Shown one piece after another: positions 10,106 through 20,824 of a stretch of 58,283 nt of DNA. The stretch comes from Leishmania donovani (taxonomy: Eukaryota; Euglenozoa; Kinetoplastea; Trypanosomatida; Trypanosomatidae). The stretch lies in NCBI RefSeq assembly GCF_000227135.1, contig NC_018261.1, positions 1,190,581-1,248,863 on the forward strand. Direction: 5' to 3'. The translations under genes and the position numbers were made by a program. Under the pieces are notes generated by a model, which was not told where the DNA came from, ran no database searches, and saw only the letters and a list, made by a program, of their open reading frames with translations. How positions within the stretch are numbered: the first letter of the stretch is position 1; the number at the start of each line of letters is the position of its first letter.

Positions 10106-12901
10106 GTCCATTTAGTGTGCACTTGTGCTACAGAGCATGTGAGGACTGCCTTTGCATGTGGTAACGAAGTCACGCGGCGCTCACGCAGGGTGGTGACGCG
10201 AAACATACCTTCATGGGTTATATGCGACGGTTGAGCGGTGCCGGTATTGTTTATCCCGTCGTTTAGGGAGGCACACTCTTTCCTACTACCTCCTTTGCCC
10301 TACCGAGACGGGTTTGGTGGACCGCTCGTATGGCGGTGTTTTGCTCCTCACAGAAGGGGGCTAGTTCGGGTAAGAGTAACGTCAGTAGAGAAATGCAAGG
10401 AGCACGGCGAGTCGTGCTCTTGTTCCGTGAAGTCGACTGGTGTTCTGGAGAGCAGAGGAGAGATGCAGATTGGGCAGCGAGGGGTGTGTCTTTGTCGACG
10501 GGCATCCAACTGCGCTCTCTTGCTACGCGGAATGCAGAGGGCCCTCTGCATATACGACAGTACTGAATCCGCGAACGCTTGGTGATCTACCCGTCCTTCC
10601 TCGCACTTACGTGCATGGCTCTCTGGTCGAAAAAGTGTTCTCCCTCGAAGCAACTGCACTTCCCTCCGTTTCCTCGTCTGGGCTCACCATGAAGGTGGCG
10701 TGTGAATACCCCTTCCTTGCCCCTCCCGGAAATTCTTTCGCTTTCTTGCAGATGCCGCGGTGAGTGGTGACTCTTCTCCCTGAGCCTACACCCCCTCTCT
10801 CCTCCTTTGCCGTCATACAACAGAGTCGTCATCTCTGTGTTAGCTAACGTCCTTTCTTGTTTCGTGAGTGTGCCGTGTCAGTGCGGCACAGCACAGGAAC
10901 TCGTGGCGGCGACATGCCAAACGGGCTGCTTGTGTGTCTCCCTCGTTTGATGCACGGCGTCGGACTCGTCGCTGACATAACAGTGCTGCCTCTTTGACAG
11001 CACAGCGCGTCTTCGGCATCTCCTCGAAAGCTACTTTGACCCACCGCATGCTCGCTTCTCTTCTAACCAGGGGGGAAGAGGAGCGCGCCGCCGACATCAT
11101 GGGGTTGCGTGCTCGTTTTCACTTCCACTGTCACGGTTGCCAGGACGGATGAGGAATGCCTGCTTCGGCTGGACCGTCCGGTCTTGTCCGCGCTGCTCAA
11201 CCAGGCTGGCGGGTTCTGCACGGTAGGGCTGGTCGCTGGCTACCACTACCTCATCTCCAGCGCTTGCACTTGTGGCCGGAGTCAATGGATGAAGACCAAC
11301 GCAACGCTCTTTTTTTGGTGACTCTTGACGCTGTCACGCTCTCCAGCAGTGCTCGCCGACTCAATGTGGAATTCACGCGCCCGCAGTCGCAGGGACGCGG
11401 CGCAGATGAGCAGACCCGCAAACAAGATTCGGTGGGTGGTGGCTTTGACGGCTTTTGTGAGGCGGATACTGGAGCCGCAGGCACGCGCAGACTCTCGAGT
11501 AGCTTGTAGAGGCGCACACTGCGGCCGCCGGCCTGCCGCTGTACCCCGCTGCAGGCCAGGTGCTCCGCACCGGGTTCCAAATTCATGAGGAGAGTCTCCA
11601 TCGGATTCGAAGCGTTGGACAAGGTCACAACACCGGTGATCCTCGAATCCGCGCGAGCCCATCGCGGGATGTGTACACGGTCACACCTTAGCCGTCGACC
11701 CGAACGGTGTTGTAGGGTGATTCCCTGAGAACCGCGGCGGCTCATGTACGAGGCCGAATCGGCGAAGGACAGCCGCGATTGCCACGAAGCCGTCTGAGAG
11801 GCGGCAAACTGCCCTCAGAATTCTTTCTCCCTTCAGCGTTCTCCGAGGGATGATTGTTTTCAAGCGCATCTATGGGGGAAGGCCACCGCATCGATTCTCG
11901 GCCGATGCCGTGCCGTGTTCCGCTACAATCCTCCCCCTCCCCCGCGCACTGCAATCTGACGTACCCTACATCAATCAACTGTACAGCTAACAATGGGCAG
12001 CGCAGCGGCGACCGCCCAGGCTGTTTCCTCTACCCTCTTTACTCACTCTCACGCTGGAAAGGCCACCGACGACATTCGAGGCACGCGCAGATGGGCCCTG
12101 TTCACAGAAAACGAGTGAGGCATCAGCATGGATACGTACGATCAGGGTATGCGAGGTCCGGCCCTGTCGATAGCGTTTTCGTAACGGATAAAGGCGACCC
12201 GCGACTGTCGCGAAGACGTGGTTGAATATTTTTGCCTCTGCGCGGCGGAATGCTCAGAAGCTCACAAACCGAGCATGAGCCCTCCTCCCTGCTATGAGCA
12301 TCACGTTCTTATCCTTTCCTCTCTTCTCTATCCACCCAATAACGCGGCACTGCTGTGCGCGTTTTTTGCATGCGTTGAGGTGTCGCGCACGCTACTGTTG
12401 TGCACAGCTGTCCACTCGAAGTTTTTTTTTCGCTTTTCGTTCTTTTTTTGCAGCCCTCTGCGTCTTCGGATGGAGGCTATCCACTCTGCCGAACTCGAAG
12501 AGAGAAACGCGAACTGCACGTGACGGCTTCAGGTGCGTGTACGTCTATCTCTCCATATGCGTCAGTGGACGTTTCAGTGCCCGTGAGCGCTATCGCTGCT
12601 TGTAATGGGTATCGACGCCTTCTGCCTTGTCGCGTGTCTCCGAAGTTTCTTCGCCCCCCCCCGCCCTCTTCTTTTTCTCTCGCCAGCCTCCTGCTGCATT
12701 TGCTAAGTTTGCGTTCCACCCCAGCCTCCTGTTCTCGCCATATGGCTTCGTGGGGTTCCTTTTTGTTTCTTGCTCGTATCTCGCACCCGCTCTGTTTTGA
12801 AACTGTGATGCCGTTCTTCCTTCGGTTATAACTATGAATTCTTCGCCTTTTTGTTCTTCCTGCTGCGGCTAGAGCGATGTCTTCATGACATGTTGAGGAG
12901 G
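10106..12901. other. Gene-poor region, more GC-balanced than other spacers
   Basis: About 2.8 kb. The part from 10900 to 12200 has few pyrimidine runs and supports protein-like frames only in pieces, the best on the minus strand at 11251-11745. From 12400 on it returns to T/C-rich spacer. No complete gene is supported. Confidence 0.45.
11251..11745 (-). pseudogene. Possible degenerate minus-strand coding remnant
   Basis: A 164-codon minus frame contains a protein-like stretch (TGVVTLSNASNPMETLLMNL and following). A neighbouring minus frame over about 11282-11450 contains a membrane-helix-like segment (ILFAGLLICAASLRLRAREF), as if one protein had been split by a frameshift. No family is recognised. 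Orientation opposite to all confident genes favours an inserted or decayed fragment. It may equally be chance. Confidence 0.2.
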
Positions 12902-13437
12902 CACACCACACAGTGCCTGGTGTCTTAGCGTCCAGTGCGCCCACGCCAACGCTGTGTGTGTGTGGGGAGGAGCCAATCAGCACCCCTCCCCTCTCCTATC
13001 CGCTGTCAGTGCGGAGCCGCTTCTCGCCCTGGCCCTGTCAGGGGGATGCATCGCTACGGATGCCGGCGGTGTGGGCCTGGATCGGCGCAGGCGCTGGAGC
13101 GACCTGCGGCGGTGCGCGCGTTTATATCATCGATATGGTAGGCACAAGTGCCAACCTGGCTCGAGCGTGTCTCACCGGGCCGTGCCCACCGACTAGGGGG
13201 GGAGGGACCCTGAGGCGCCTCGAGTGGGGATGCGGGAGGTGGCAGCCGGCATGATGCGGGTGCGGCTGTGAGGCGACCTGCGCAGCGGGTGCTGGGTAGA
13301 GTGTGAGGCAGGGGCCGCACTCACACGGCGGAGTCGGTGCATTGCCCTAACGCGTGCCTGGTAGCGCGTGGCACAGAGAGATGGACCTGTGACGGGCCTG
13401 GCAGAGTGGAGTCTCACTCACGCTGTGGGGCAGAGAG
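12902..13437 (+). mobile_element. SIDER-like retroposon, copy 6
   Basis: The homology starts inside the element ('gcacaccacacagtgcctgg'), so about 25 bases of the core 5' end are missing or diverged. The remaining body is nearly identical to the other copies. The 3' end 'gagtctcactcacgctgtgg' matches copy 5. It ends about ten bases from the minus-strand reading frame at 13447. Confidence 0.65.
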
Positions 13438-13446
13438 TGCACGTCT

Positions 13447-13821
13447 TCAGGCAAGAACTTCGAGCTCACTCAAAATGGACGCACCGCTGCTTCTGCGTCG
13501 TTGTAATTTTCTGACCTCTCTGGGGGAGAATGAAATTTGCATTAAGCGCTCGCGGCTTCGGCGCAAAAGGGCCTCTGCCCTTTGCCCAGCGGCGGTGTTG
13601 ACTGCCCCAGGCTTCACGGCGCGCATGGGTTGCATCATCGAAGCTTGCCGCGCTGAAGGAGAAGGTAGCGGCGGTACTGCGGCGAGGGGTGCGGAAAGCG
13701 AATGCGCAGTGCCTTCTTCATGATGGATCATCTTATCTGCGTAGCGCTTGTTGGCCTTGTATTCCTTTGCGAAACCTCCCTCTCTCACGTCTCCCATCAT
13801 CTTTTTCTGCTTGCCCGCCAT
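13447..13821 (-). CDS. Candidate minus-strand gene for a basic 124-residue protein
   Basis: The minus frame begins MAGKQKKMMGDVREGGFAKE and continues with a Lys/Arg/Glu-rich, low-Cys composition unlike the antisense shadows elsewhere. It ends ILSELEVLA and has clear helical character. The plus-strand reading of the same stretch is less protein-like. Upstream of its ATG on the minus strand is a T/G-rich segment with an AG four bases before the start. Every confident gene around it is on the + strand, so a working minus gene would be unusual. It could be a real gene in reverse orientation, an inserted fragment, or chance. No family is recognised; the N-terminus recalls small basic ribosome-biogenesis proteins only in composition. 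Confidence 0.35.
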   Translation of the reverse strand: MAGKQKKMMGDVREGGFAKEYKANKRYADKMIHHEEGTAHSLSAPLAAVPPLPSPSARQASMMQPMRAVKPGAVNTAAGQRAEALLRRSRERLMQISFSPREVRKLQRRRSSGASILSELEVLA

Positions 13822-13973
13822 TATCTGGTTGTTTCACGTACATGACAGCAGACGCAAACACCACACAAAAGCTTCTTGAAAGGTTTGTGAACCCTGTCTG
13901 CGTGTGGATGCAGGAAAACGCAGTGTCTCACATTTGTGTGCTTGTGTGTGTGTGTCAGATCGACTAACCGCGG

Positions 13974-14894
13974 ATGGTTTATTCCCTCCTGTGGTCTCTT
14001 CGACCCGTGATGAGTTCCACAAAAGATCAGGGCCGGCGGCCGGTGATCGCGTCTTACCGGTGCGATGAGCATGTCTTTCCCGAGCTCCCCGCGACACATC
14101 CCTTGTCGGTGCGGCGGCGGGAGGTGCAACGCTTCCTGAAGGGTGACGGCACCCTTGGCCGCCGTGCGTGGAACCCTGCTACGAAGGACGAGCTGCATCC
14201 TTTTCCGCAGCCAGCCCTCAACAACACCACTACTTGCTACAACGGCGTCGACGTTGTTGCCACTCACTTCCCCGAGACAGTGAAGGGCACGGCATTTCTG
14301 AAGATGCAGGAGACAGTGTTGCCGGCGGTGTGGACGCACAACCGTGACCGGGCCTGCGCCTCTACAAAACGTCACACATATCGGTGTGAAGCGCTGGAGC
14401 GTCAGGAAGTTCCCCTTAGCTTTCTGGCCACTGTCATTCGCGACGACAACAACCCTGAAAAGAGGCGCCGTCAGGAGGGGTGGTGTGCGAGCACGACGCT
14501 GGAGGGGTTCCGCGGCAACCGCCACGCAGCTCCCGCCGCCGAGGGCGTGTTTGACGCTAAGGCCCACCGTGAGCTGAACAAGATGCTAACGGCAAGGCTT
14601 AGCGGGGGATATGTGAAGCCGTACAACCGAGTAAAACACCTGAACTCATCGCTCGAAAAGCAGAAGGAGCTCCAGCAGAAGGCGGCTGCAGATAGCCTCA
14701 TCAACCTCTACGCTTCTCAACCTGGTCCTGCAGCGTTCAAGATGAGCAACGCTGACGAGTGGTGGGACATTGATCCTGTTGCTGTGACAGGCGACATGAG
14801 GAAGCGCATAGACGAGATGAAGGCGAATCCATACAGCACAATCTTTCGTAGCACTACCTTCGCGACCACCCCACCCAGGTCATCGCGTGTATAA
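13974..14894 (+). CDS. Unrecognised soluble protein
   Basis: 306 residues from ATG 13974, or 294 from the in-frame ATG at 14010 (MSSTKDQG), which gives a less hydrophobic N-terminus. The AG at 13957-13958 would include both. The protein is hydrophilic and rich in His, Arg and Trp-containing short motifs. It has a short helical segment near LNSSLEKQKELQQKAAADSL and a C-terminal part EWWDIDPVAVTGDMRKRIDE. No membrane helix or known domain is seen. The pattern of short aromatic motifs without a globular core resembles microtubule-associated flagellar proteins, but that is only an impression. Confidence 0.7.
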   Translation: MVYSLLWSLRPVMSSTKDQGRRPVIASYRCDEHVFPELPATHPLSVRRREVQRFLKGDGTLGRRAWNPATKDELHPFPQPALNNTTTCYNGVDVVATHFPETVKGTAFLKMQETVLPAVWTHNRDRACASTKRHTYRCEALERQEVPLSFLATVIRDDNNPEKRRRQEGWCASTTLEGFRGNRHAAPAAEGVFDAKAHRELNKMLTARLSGGYVKPYNRVKHLNSSLEKQKELQQKAAADSLINLYASQPGPAAFKMSNADEWWDIDPVAVTGDMRKRIDEMKANPYSTIFRSTTFATTPPRSSRV

Positions 14895-15616
14895 TAGTAC
14901 AAACTCAACGTCTTCATGGCATGCGCCTGGTTCCTAACCGTTTCTCACACCTGTGCTTGCCACAGCACCAATGTGCGTGCATGCACGTGTGTGCGTGTTC
15001 GTTTGCATGTTAACCTCTTGATGTACGTATGCATGCTCATCTCTTTTTCTTCCTGCGTGCGCGAGTGTACGTGCCGGACGCCTCTTTCCTCCAAGGCGGC
15101 GCTTGCTCGAAGCACAAGCGTAAAAGAGGGACGAAACGAAACGAGAAAAACAAAAAGATGGGCACGCCTAAAAAGAAATGGCCCCAAAGGGAGGTGAGTA
15201 GCCGAGGAGCTGTGCATCAAGGCAGCGGCTTCCGAACTGCTGCTTACGCCACTTGCGAATACCGCCGCTCATGCGCGTCTGGTTTGAGCACAACTGCGGT
15301 ATCTGCTGCTCTCCCACGCCTCATTACTGCCCTCATTGGCGCGCCTATAAGCGCAAAATCACACGCATCCCCTCACCCACGGCGGTGTCTTGTCGGGTGT
15401 GTTATCTCGAGCTTGAGGGTTTGGGGCGGGTATAGTCAGGTGCGCTCAAAACCTTCAACGACATTTGCAAGGCTGCTTCTTTGTCGGTTACGGAGTCATT
15501 TAGGGCATTACACGCGGCGTCTGGCGTCTTTTTGTTATCCTGGTCTGCGTGGGTGCAAGTCCAGACACACACACGCATACACACACACACACACACATAT
15601 ACAACATTATCCTTCC
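14895..15616. other. Intergenic spacer with CA repeat
   Basis: Contains a CA-rich microsatellite at about 15564-15597 just before the next start, and a T-rich tract at 15520-15548 with AG candidates near 15559-15565. No gene is seen. Confidence 0.55.
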
Positions 15617-16885
15617 ATGAATCGTGACCCGCAGAATGCGCTGCTGCTGGAGCAAACGGCGCAGAAGGTAAAGCGCCTACTTCTCCAGCGCAGCCCGTCC
15701 GCGGTGAACGGCATTCGAAGCTTTAGCCGGTCTCTCGGGATCGCCGACGACCTCGGCAGCACGCAGGTGACCGCAGAGGAGCTGCAGCGTGCGCTTCAAG
15801 AGAACCATGTTTCGCTAGAGGAGCACGAGATTCAAAACATCTTTACCGTGCTGGATCGCAATGGTAAAGGCACGATTGATCCCACAGACTTCATTGCTGT
15901 CATGTGCAACAACCTCAGTCCGCTGCGCAGAGTGTGGCTGCAGCGTGTGTGGCGAATGTTTATCAAGGACCCGGACGATGGTTCGGTGCAGGTGTGCGAG
16001 CTGCAGCGGCAGTTCATAGCGGAGGGTCACCCAGCGGTCGTGCGCCACGAGACGACGGCAGCGGAGGTGCGCAAGGACTTTGAATCGGCTTTCAACGAAA
16101 GCACCAATCCAGATGGAAAGATAAGCGCTCAGGAGTTTGCGGAGTACTACGCTGGTGTCTCAGCCTCCTGCAGGAACGATGAATCCTTCGTGGCCCTACT
16201 CCGTGGTGTGTGGCCGCTGCCCGGCGTTTCGCGCGACTTCTCCATCTCCCTTGCGAAGGGCGAGGCACAGTACCAAGGTTCCTACCACACAGAGCAGAGT
16301 TTAGCAGAAAAAACGGCCGTCGCCAGCCGCGAGGCGGCGCGATCGGCGTTGATGAGCATGATTCGTTGTGATCACGCACCGGCCGTCCTTAGTAGTGGCG
16401 CGGCAGCACGAGCATTGTGCCTCTCTCTAGCGCAAGCAGACGAGGCGGGGTCGGGTTTCGTGAGTGAGGCTGTGTTTGTGGGTGCTCTGCGGACGCACCG
16501 TCTCTACGTGCCGAACACATCCGTTTTGGAATGCCTAGACACCAACGGGGATGGCTCTGTCGACATCAAGTACTACGAGGAACTGCTGCTGCCTTCGCTG
16601 TCTGCCGCACGTCTCATGCTACTGGCACGGCTGTGGTCGAGCTGCTTCGAGAACAAAGACGGGGCCTACCGCGTGCCAGTGCAAGATCTGCACCGCAAAT
16701 ACCACGCCTCGAGCCCGGCAGACAAAGACGCCTTCCTTACCGCCTGGGATGTTCGAACGGCCGTGGGTGGCAAGGTTGAGCTGGAGGAGCTTGTTCAGTG
16801 GTACGTGCCGCAGAGTGCGGCGGTGCAGCGCGACAAAGATTTTGAGGAGCTCCTGCACCGGCAGTGGGGAAAGTACGACGAGTAG
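15617..16885 (+). CDS. Calcyphosin-like EF-hand protein with two tandem calcyphosin-type units
   Basis: 422 residues. The first half aligns by eye with calcyphosin: an opening helix with SPSAVNGIRSFSRSL, an EF loop DRNGKGTIDPTDF (from residue 80), a third-hand region with conserved spacing, and EYYAGVSAS (176-184), a calcyphosin hallmark. The second half repeats the plan: EF loop DTNGDGSVDIKYY from residue 308, then LLARLWSSCFENKDG, a degenerate last hand, and ELVQWYVPQSAAVQRDKDF matching the YYAGVSAS position. Only the loops at 80 and 308 look fully calcium-competent. Calcyphosins are about 190-210 residues, so this is a tandem duplication. Role inferred: calcium sensor, possibly flagellar. 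The start is the ATG at 15617; the longer upstream frame is spacer translation. Confidence 0.8.
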   Translation: MNRDPQNALLLEQTAQKVKRLLLQRSPSAVNGIRSFSRSLGIADDLGSTQVTAEELQRALQENHVSLEEHEIQNIFTVLDRNGKGTIDPTDFIAVMCNNLSPLRRVWLQRVWRMFIKDPDDGSVQVCELQRQFIAEGHPAVVRHETTAAEVRKDFESAFNESTNPDGKISAQEFAEYYAGVSASCRNDESFVALLRGVWPLPGVSRDFSISLAKGEAQYQGSYHTEQSLAEKTAVASREAARSALMSMIRCDHAPAVLSSGAAARALCLSLAQADEAGSGFVSEAVFVGALRTHRLYVPNTSVLECLDTNGDGSVDIKYYEELLLPSLSAARLMLLARLWSSCFENKDGAYRVPVQDLHRKYHASSPADKDAFLTAWDVRTAVGGKVELEELVQWYVPQSAAVQRDKDFEELLHRQWGKYDE

Positions 16886-17703
16886 GAGACGTGCGCGCTG
16901 TGTGCAAGGTGGGTCGCATGTGGCATTTGTAGGCGCGTTTTGCTTCGCGCCGTCGTTGCTGCAGCTGTTGTTGCCTCGTATGTAAAGCACGAAGTGGCCG
17001 CACTCCGCTTGCAACCGACTCTACTCTTCCTCGTGCTTACACCATCGCTGCTTTCTGCGCGCCATGCCGTGCGCAGTTGTGGATGCGTTCTTTTATCCTT
17101 TTTTTTTTGTTTCGTCTGTGATTGATCTCATGTACAGTTTCCGTCATAGGTCGCGCGCGGCGATGAGGGAGGGGGAAAAGTGCCAAAGGAGGAGAGACAA
17201 GGTGCGTTTGCTGCGCATGACGGACACGCCAGTGGCCCTTCCTCTGTGCCTCGTGCTTGTGCTCTTCTCCATCCTGTGCGTGAGTGAATTTATCCTTCCT
17301 TAGAGAGCATATGCCCCATCTCAGCTGGTTAATCGAAGACGCAGTGCTCTTGGTCTTTTAGACGCGGAGGAAGTCCTGCGGTGCCCTCCCCCTCCTTTCA
17401 GCCTAACTGCCAGCACACCCGCCATATGGAGGTGCGTGCGGCCCCAGTCCACATTGACGATTCGGGGAAAGAGAGCTTTAGTAGCCTTGCGGCGAAGTGT
17501 GCGCACCTTCCACACTACCGCCCGCATTCTCTTTTAACCTGGCTTTTCCCTCTGTCTGTCTAATCGACGTGACTGTTTGCCGCATCCCGCCAGTGCCCCC
17601 CGCCCCTCCCCCACACACAACCTCCCTCTTCCTCAACATTTAACAGCCCGGCGGCCGCACGACAGCATCCACGCCGTTCTGGTTCAAACGTCGTTGTGTA
17701 GTC
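16886..17703. other. Intergenic spacer
   Basis: No gene is seen. It ends with the C-rich tract and acceptor at 17581-17646. Confidence 0.55.
17581..17646 (+). promoter_or_regulatory. Candidate trans-splice acceptor
   Basis: A C/T-rich tract is followed by AG at 17645-17646, 57 bases before the start codon at 17704. Confidence 0.55.
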
Positions 17704-18396
17704 ATGCTGAACATCATCATGGAGGGGCTCACTCAGCCCCTGCAGATTTCCTCCAACGGTGCTTACTCCCTCGGTCTCCTGCTTGCCCTCTCAACGGGAC
17801 CACTTCCGCTGGCTAGTGAGCACATCATCGGCGCGTACCTTGCTCTGCAGCTCATGTGGTGGCTACTGCTGTGTATCCGTGCAGCACGCGCGGCCGGGTC
17901 GCAGTCGGCGCGTCGAGAGCTCAAAGAGAGGGCGAAGGAGGCATATCTCAAGTGGATGGACGGATTGCGCTTCAGTGTCGCCGAGCTTATTTGCCACCAT
18001 CTCCTGCACTTCGAGTTTGGCGCACAAGTCTGCATGTTCTACTGTGGCACCGGTGCGCTGCGCACGGTGGCGAGACCGTTACTTTACGTGATACTTCGCC
18101 TGAGCGCTGGATCGGAGTGGGCCACCCGCTTAACCGGGTACAACCCTGCCTACCTTCTGGAATCCGTAGGCTGCGGCAACAGGACGGAGTTTGCAAGTGG
18201 TCCTGCGTGGAAGCAGCACGGGCACGCTAGTGGTGCGGGTGTCGAGGCGACATCGGCGCAGGTGCGGGTGTCGAGCCTGGCGCCGACGAAGCACTCAGAT
18301 AGCGCGAAGAATAACAACAACCGCTGCACAGTGTTGGACGAGGGGCCGCACTTTAACCGCACCTCCCGTGGGTGCATGCTGAAGTACACTGAGTGA
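17704..18396 (+). CDS. Unrecognised integral membrane protein
   Basis: 230 residues. Two hydrophobic segments lie at about 20-37 and 41-59 and are followed by a basic stretch (ARRELKERAKEAYLKW). Two shorter hydrophobic segments at about 91-117 and 122-134 may be membrane-embedded. The C-terminal 80 residues are Ser/Asn/Ala-rich and probably disordered, ending GCMLKYTE. No domain is recognised. Confidence 0.7.
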   Translation: MLNIIMEGLTQPLQISSNGAYSLGLLLALSTGPLPLASEHIIGAYLALQLMWWLLLCIRAARAAGSQSARRELKERAKEAYLKWMDGLRFSVAELICHHLLHFEFGAQVCMFYCGTGALRTVARPLLYVILRLSAGSEWATRLTGYNPAYLLESVGCGNRTEFASGPAWKQHGHASGAGVEATSAQVRVSSLAPTKHSDSAKNNNNRCTVLDEGPHFNRTSRGCMLKYTE

Positions 18397-19186
18397 CTGA
18401 CTCAGCCCCGCACACAAGCTGACACGCGTATGCACAAAGGGCGATGCACTTGGATGCGCACGAGTGGTTGCGGCTTGCTGCTGTGGTATTGCAGGTTTGG
18501 GGCAAGGTCGTGCTCGCTATGCCCACGTGTAAGATTGGCCATCGTAAGGTGGAGGATCTTTCTGATTCCAGGAACCGGCTCACGAGCGTGACGCACGTAG
18601 ACGTCGCGCTTCCACATGCAGACGTGTACGCGTGTCATCGTGCAAGATAGCTGGCGATGCCCGCCTCGCACGGCGTTGCCGACAACGAGAGACAAAACAC
18701 CGAGCTCGCTGTCCCTAGAGACACTAGCACGGCTGCGCGCCGTCTCTCACACCTCGTGCTGTGGGCGCGATTGTGTCCCACGTGCATGCGTGGGCCCTCG
18801 CCTTGTCGAGGAGCTGTTTTTCTTTTCTATTTGCAGTACACGGTGGCGCACGTGTCCGGCTCAACTACCGGGGTGCGCAAAACAGCATGAGCCATCCACG
18901 CTGAAGGGAACGAACACAAAAAGGCACACACACGCGCACACGCGTGTGGTCGGCATGGCCAAAAAAACAGACGGAAAGCTACGGCTAAGCCTGTCATACG
19001 GTCCTGTGAGCGCCAGGCTCTTCGTCATCTCCTCCCCACTCATCTCAACCTTTCTTTCCTGTAATTCTGCGATTTGCGTTACTATTTGGCGACCATTACT
19101 GCAGCTGGTGCACCCGCACACAAGGCTGCAAGCTGCGCGGCTGTCTCTTTCGCACAGCCACACCCTTACGCTGCACACTTTGGCCG
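18397..19186. other. Intergenic spacer
   Basis: No gene is seen. A pyrimidine tract with AG at 19156-19157, 29 bases before the next ATG, is the likely acceptor. Confidence 0.55.
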
Positions 19187-19735
19187 ATGCATAGCGAAGT
19201 GGAGCGATTGTCGCTAGTCGACCAGCAGTTTCCAGAGGGCGCCGATGTCGAAGAGGATGATCGCGTGCGACACAGTGAGTGCGTAAGCATGAATGTGGTC
19301 TCCCTGCACGACATGCTGCGGCAGTTGGGCTGTGCGGGCGAGAGCAGCGGCTTCACATCCTTTTCTGCGTCTTGCCTGCCACCTGAGATGGTGGACGCAC
19401 TACTGCACTACCTGGTGAGGTTGCAGGAAGACGTTCGTCAACTTGATGCCCGAGCGCAACTTCTTGACGAGCAACGCGCGCGCGACACACAAAAAGCGGA
19501 GCTGCTCAACGAGCGAACAGAGAGGCTGAAGGATGCAGTGGCCAACATGTCTGCAAAAAGCTCGGCCGAAATGAAGGAGTTCCGAGATTACTTGCAGCAG
19601 AATGCGAGCGCCAATAAGCAGCGCCAACGCGAGCTTGTGGACTTGACTCGCAAGCGCGAGAAGCTGGAGTTGGAGGTGAAGCGTACTAGAATGGAGATGG
19701 ATCGCCTACGCAAGATAGCGAAGCGGGTGCGGTGA
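19187..19735 (+). CDS. Coiled-coil protein
   Basis: 182 residues. The N-terminal 65 residues are acidic and non-repetitive. From about residue 70 to the end the protein is a near-continuous heptad-like helix (LQEDVRQLDARAQLLDEQRA and following), ending in a basic run KIAKRVR. No membrane segment or enzyme motif is seen. Coiled-coil proteins of this size occur in basal bodies, flagella and trafficking complexes; nothing here chooses among them. Confidence 0.75.
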   Translation: MHSEVERLSLVDQQFPEGADVEEDDRVRHSECVSMNVVSLHDMLRQLGCAGESSGFTSFSASCLPPEMVDALLHYLVRLQEDVRQLDARAQLLDEQRARDTQKAELLNERTERLKDAVANMSAKSSAEMKEFRDYLQQNASANKQRQRELVDLTRKREKLELEVKRTRMEMDRLRKIAKRVR

Positions 19736-20805
19736 AGATGCCAGAGAGAGAGAGTTAGAAGGCGACGCCGTGAAGTCTAGATAGAGGTGCGCGCGTTGAG
19801 GCGTCTCTTGCGCTCTTCCGGTGCCCTAAAGCACTTCCGTGTACTCTTCGGCTTGAACACTTTCTCCCTCTCCCTCTTTTTACTGGTCGGACCGGTGTAG
19901 GCGACTATGCGTTTTTTTTTTTACCTACCTCTTCGTTCTTATCGTGGTTGAGCGGTGCTTGTTGCTTATCTCTTCCACAAACGCATCTTAAACCGTCTTC
20001 ATGGGGTGCTGAAGGGAAGTGCGTGAGATATAGGGCATCGCGCGTCGGAAGGGCTGTTCTCAGCTGTTGTTCTTTTATATTGAGAACAGGCACCCCTGTG
20101 ATGAACGACGCCGCCTCGTCGCGTTTTGCCGCGCACCCATGACGCAGGCTGGAGGCATAGATGCGTGAAAGCCTCATCTCTTGGCACTGTGAAGTCGTGA
20201 GGTAGAGCAGATACATTAGATTTCTCGCGTGTGTGTTTCCTTTTATTCACCTCGTGTAGATGCACATCTCCCTCGCTCACGGAAGGCACTCGCTCACCGA
20301 CCCACCTAGGAATGAACTCCACACCAACTTAGCGTTATGCCGCGCAGGCGAACGTCTCCCACAACGCAATGGTGGTGGTGGTGGCGCCGACGATCGCCGC
20401 CACGAAATGTACCCCGGCCTCTCTCTCTCGGCACTTTGGGCATGCTTTGCCCCACCTATCTGAAAGAAAGCGAAAACTGCTCACGGGTGCTGCCAGATCG
20501 AAGGATGGCCTCATTCTTCCAGCGACGGATTCGAATGGCCGCGCTGGAAACGTTTGCTGCGTTTCATGAAAGCCCTAGAAACTCGGTATCACGTGTTGCT
20601 GCTTTTTTTTTCCTGCTATCCTCGCGTCAACGCATCGCCGTCCACGCTGCACTGGACTCCGAAAAAAATGTTAAAAGTGTCGATGCGCATTTGAGTGGGT
20701 GCAGCCATTGAGCACGTCAGCACGGACAGAAACACGAATGCGTGCATCAGAGCGAGAAGCCACGTCTTTAGGTCTCTGTCTCTCTCTCTCTTTTCGGACC
20801 TCAAC
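19736..20805. other. Intergenic spacer
   Basis: No gene is seen. It has a T run at 19912-19922 and a pyrimidine tract at 20605-20625. Confidence 0.55.
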
Positions 20806-20824
20806 ATGGCCACTTCTACCTTAG
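20772..20824 (+). promoter_or_regulatory. Pyrimidine tract that makes the next start ambiguous
   Basis: A CT-repeat tract (20772-20796) has an AG before it (20770-20771) and the next AG only after the first ATG (20823-20824). If the downstream AG is used, translation would begin at Met10 (20833) of the following gene instead of 20806. Confidence 0.4.
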
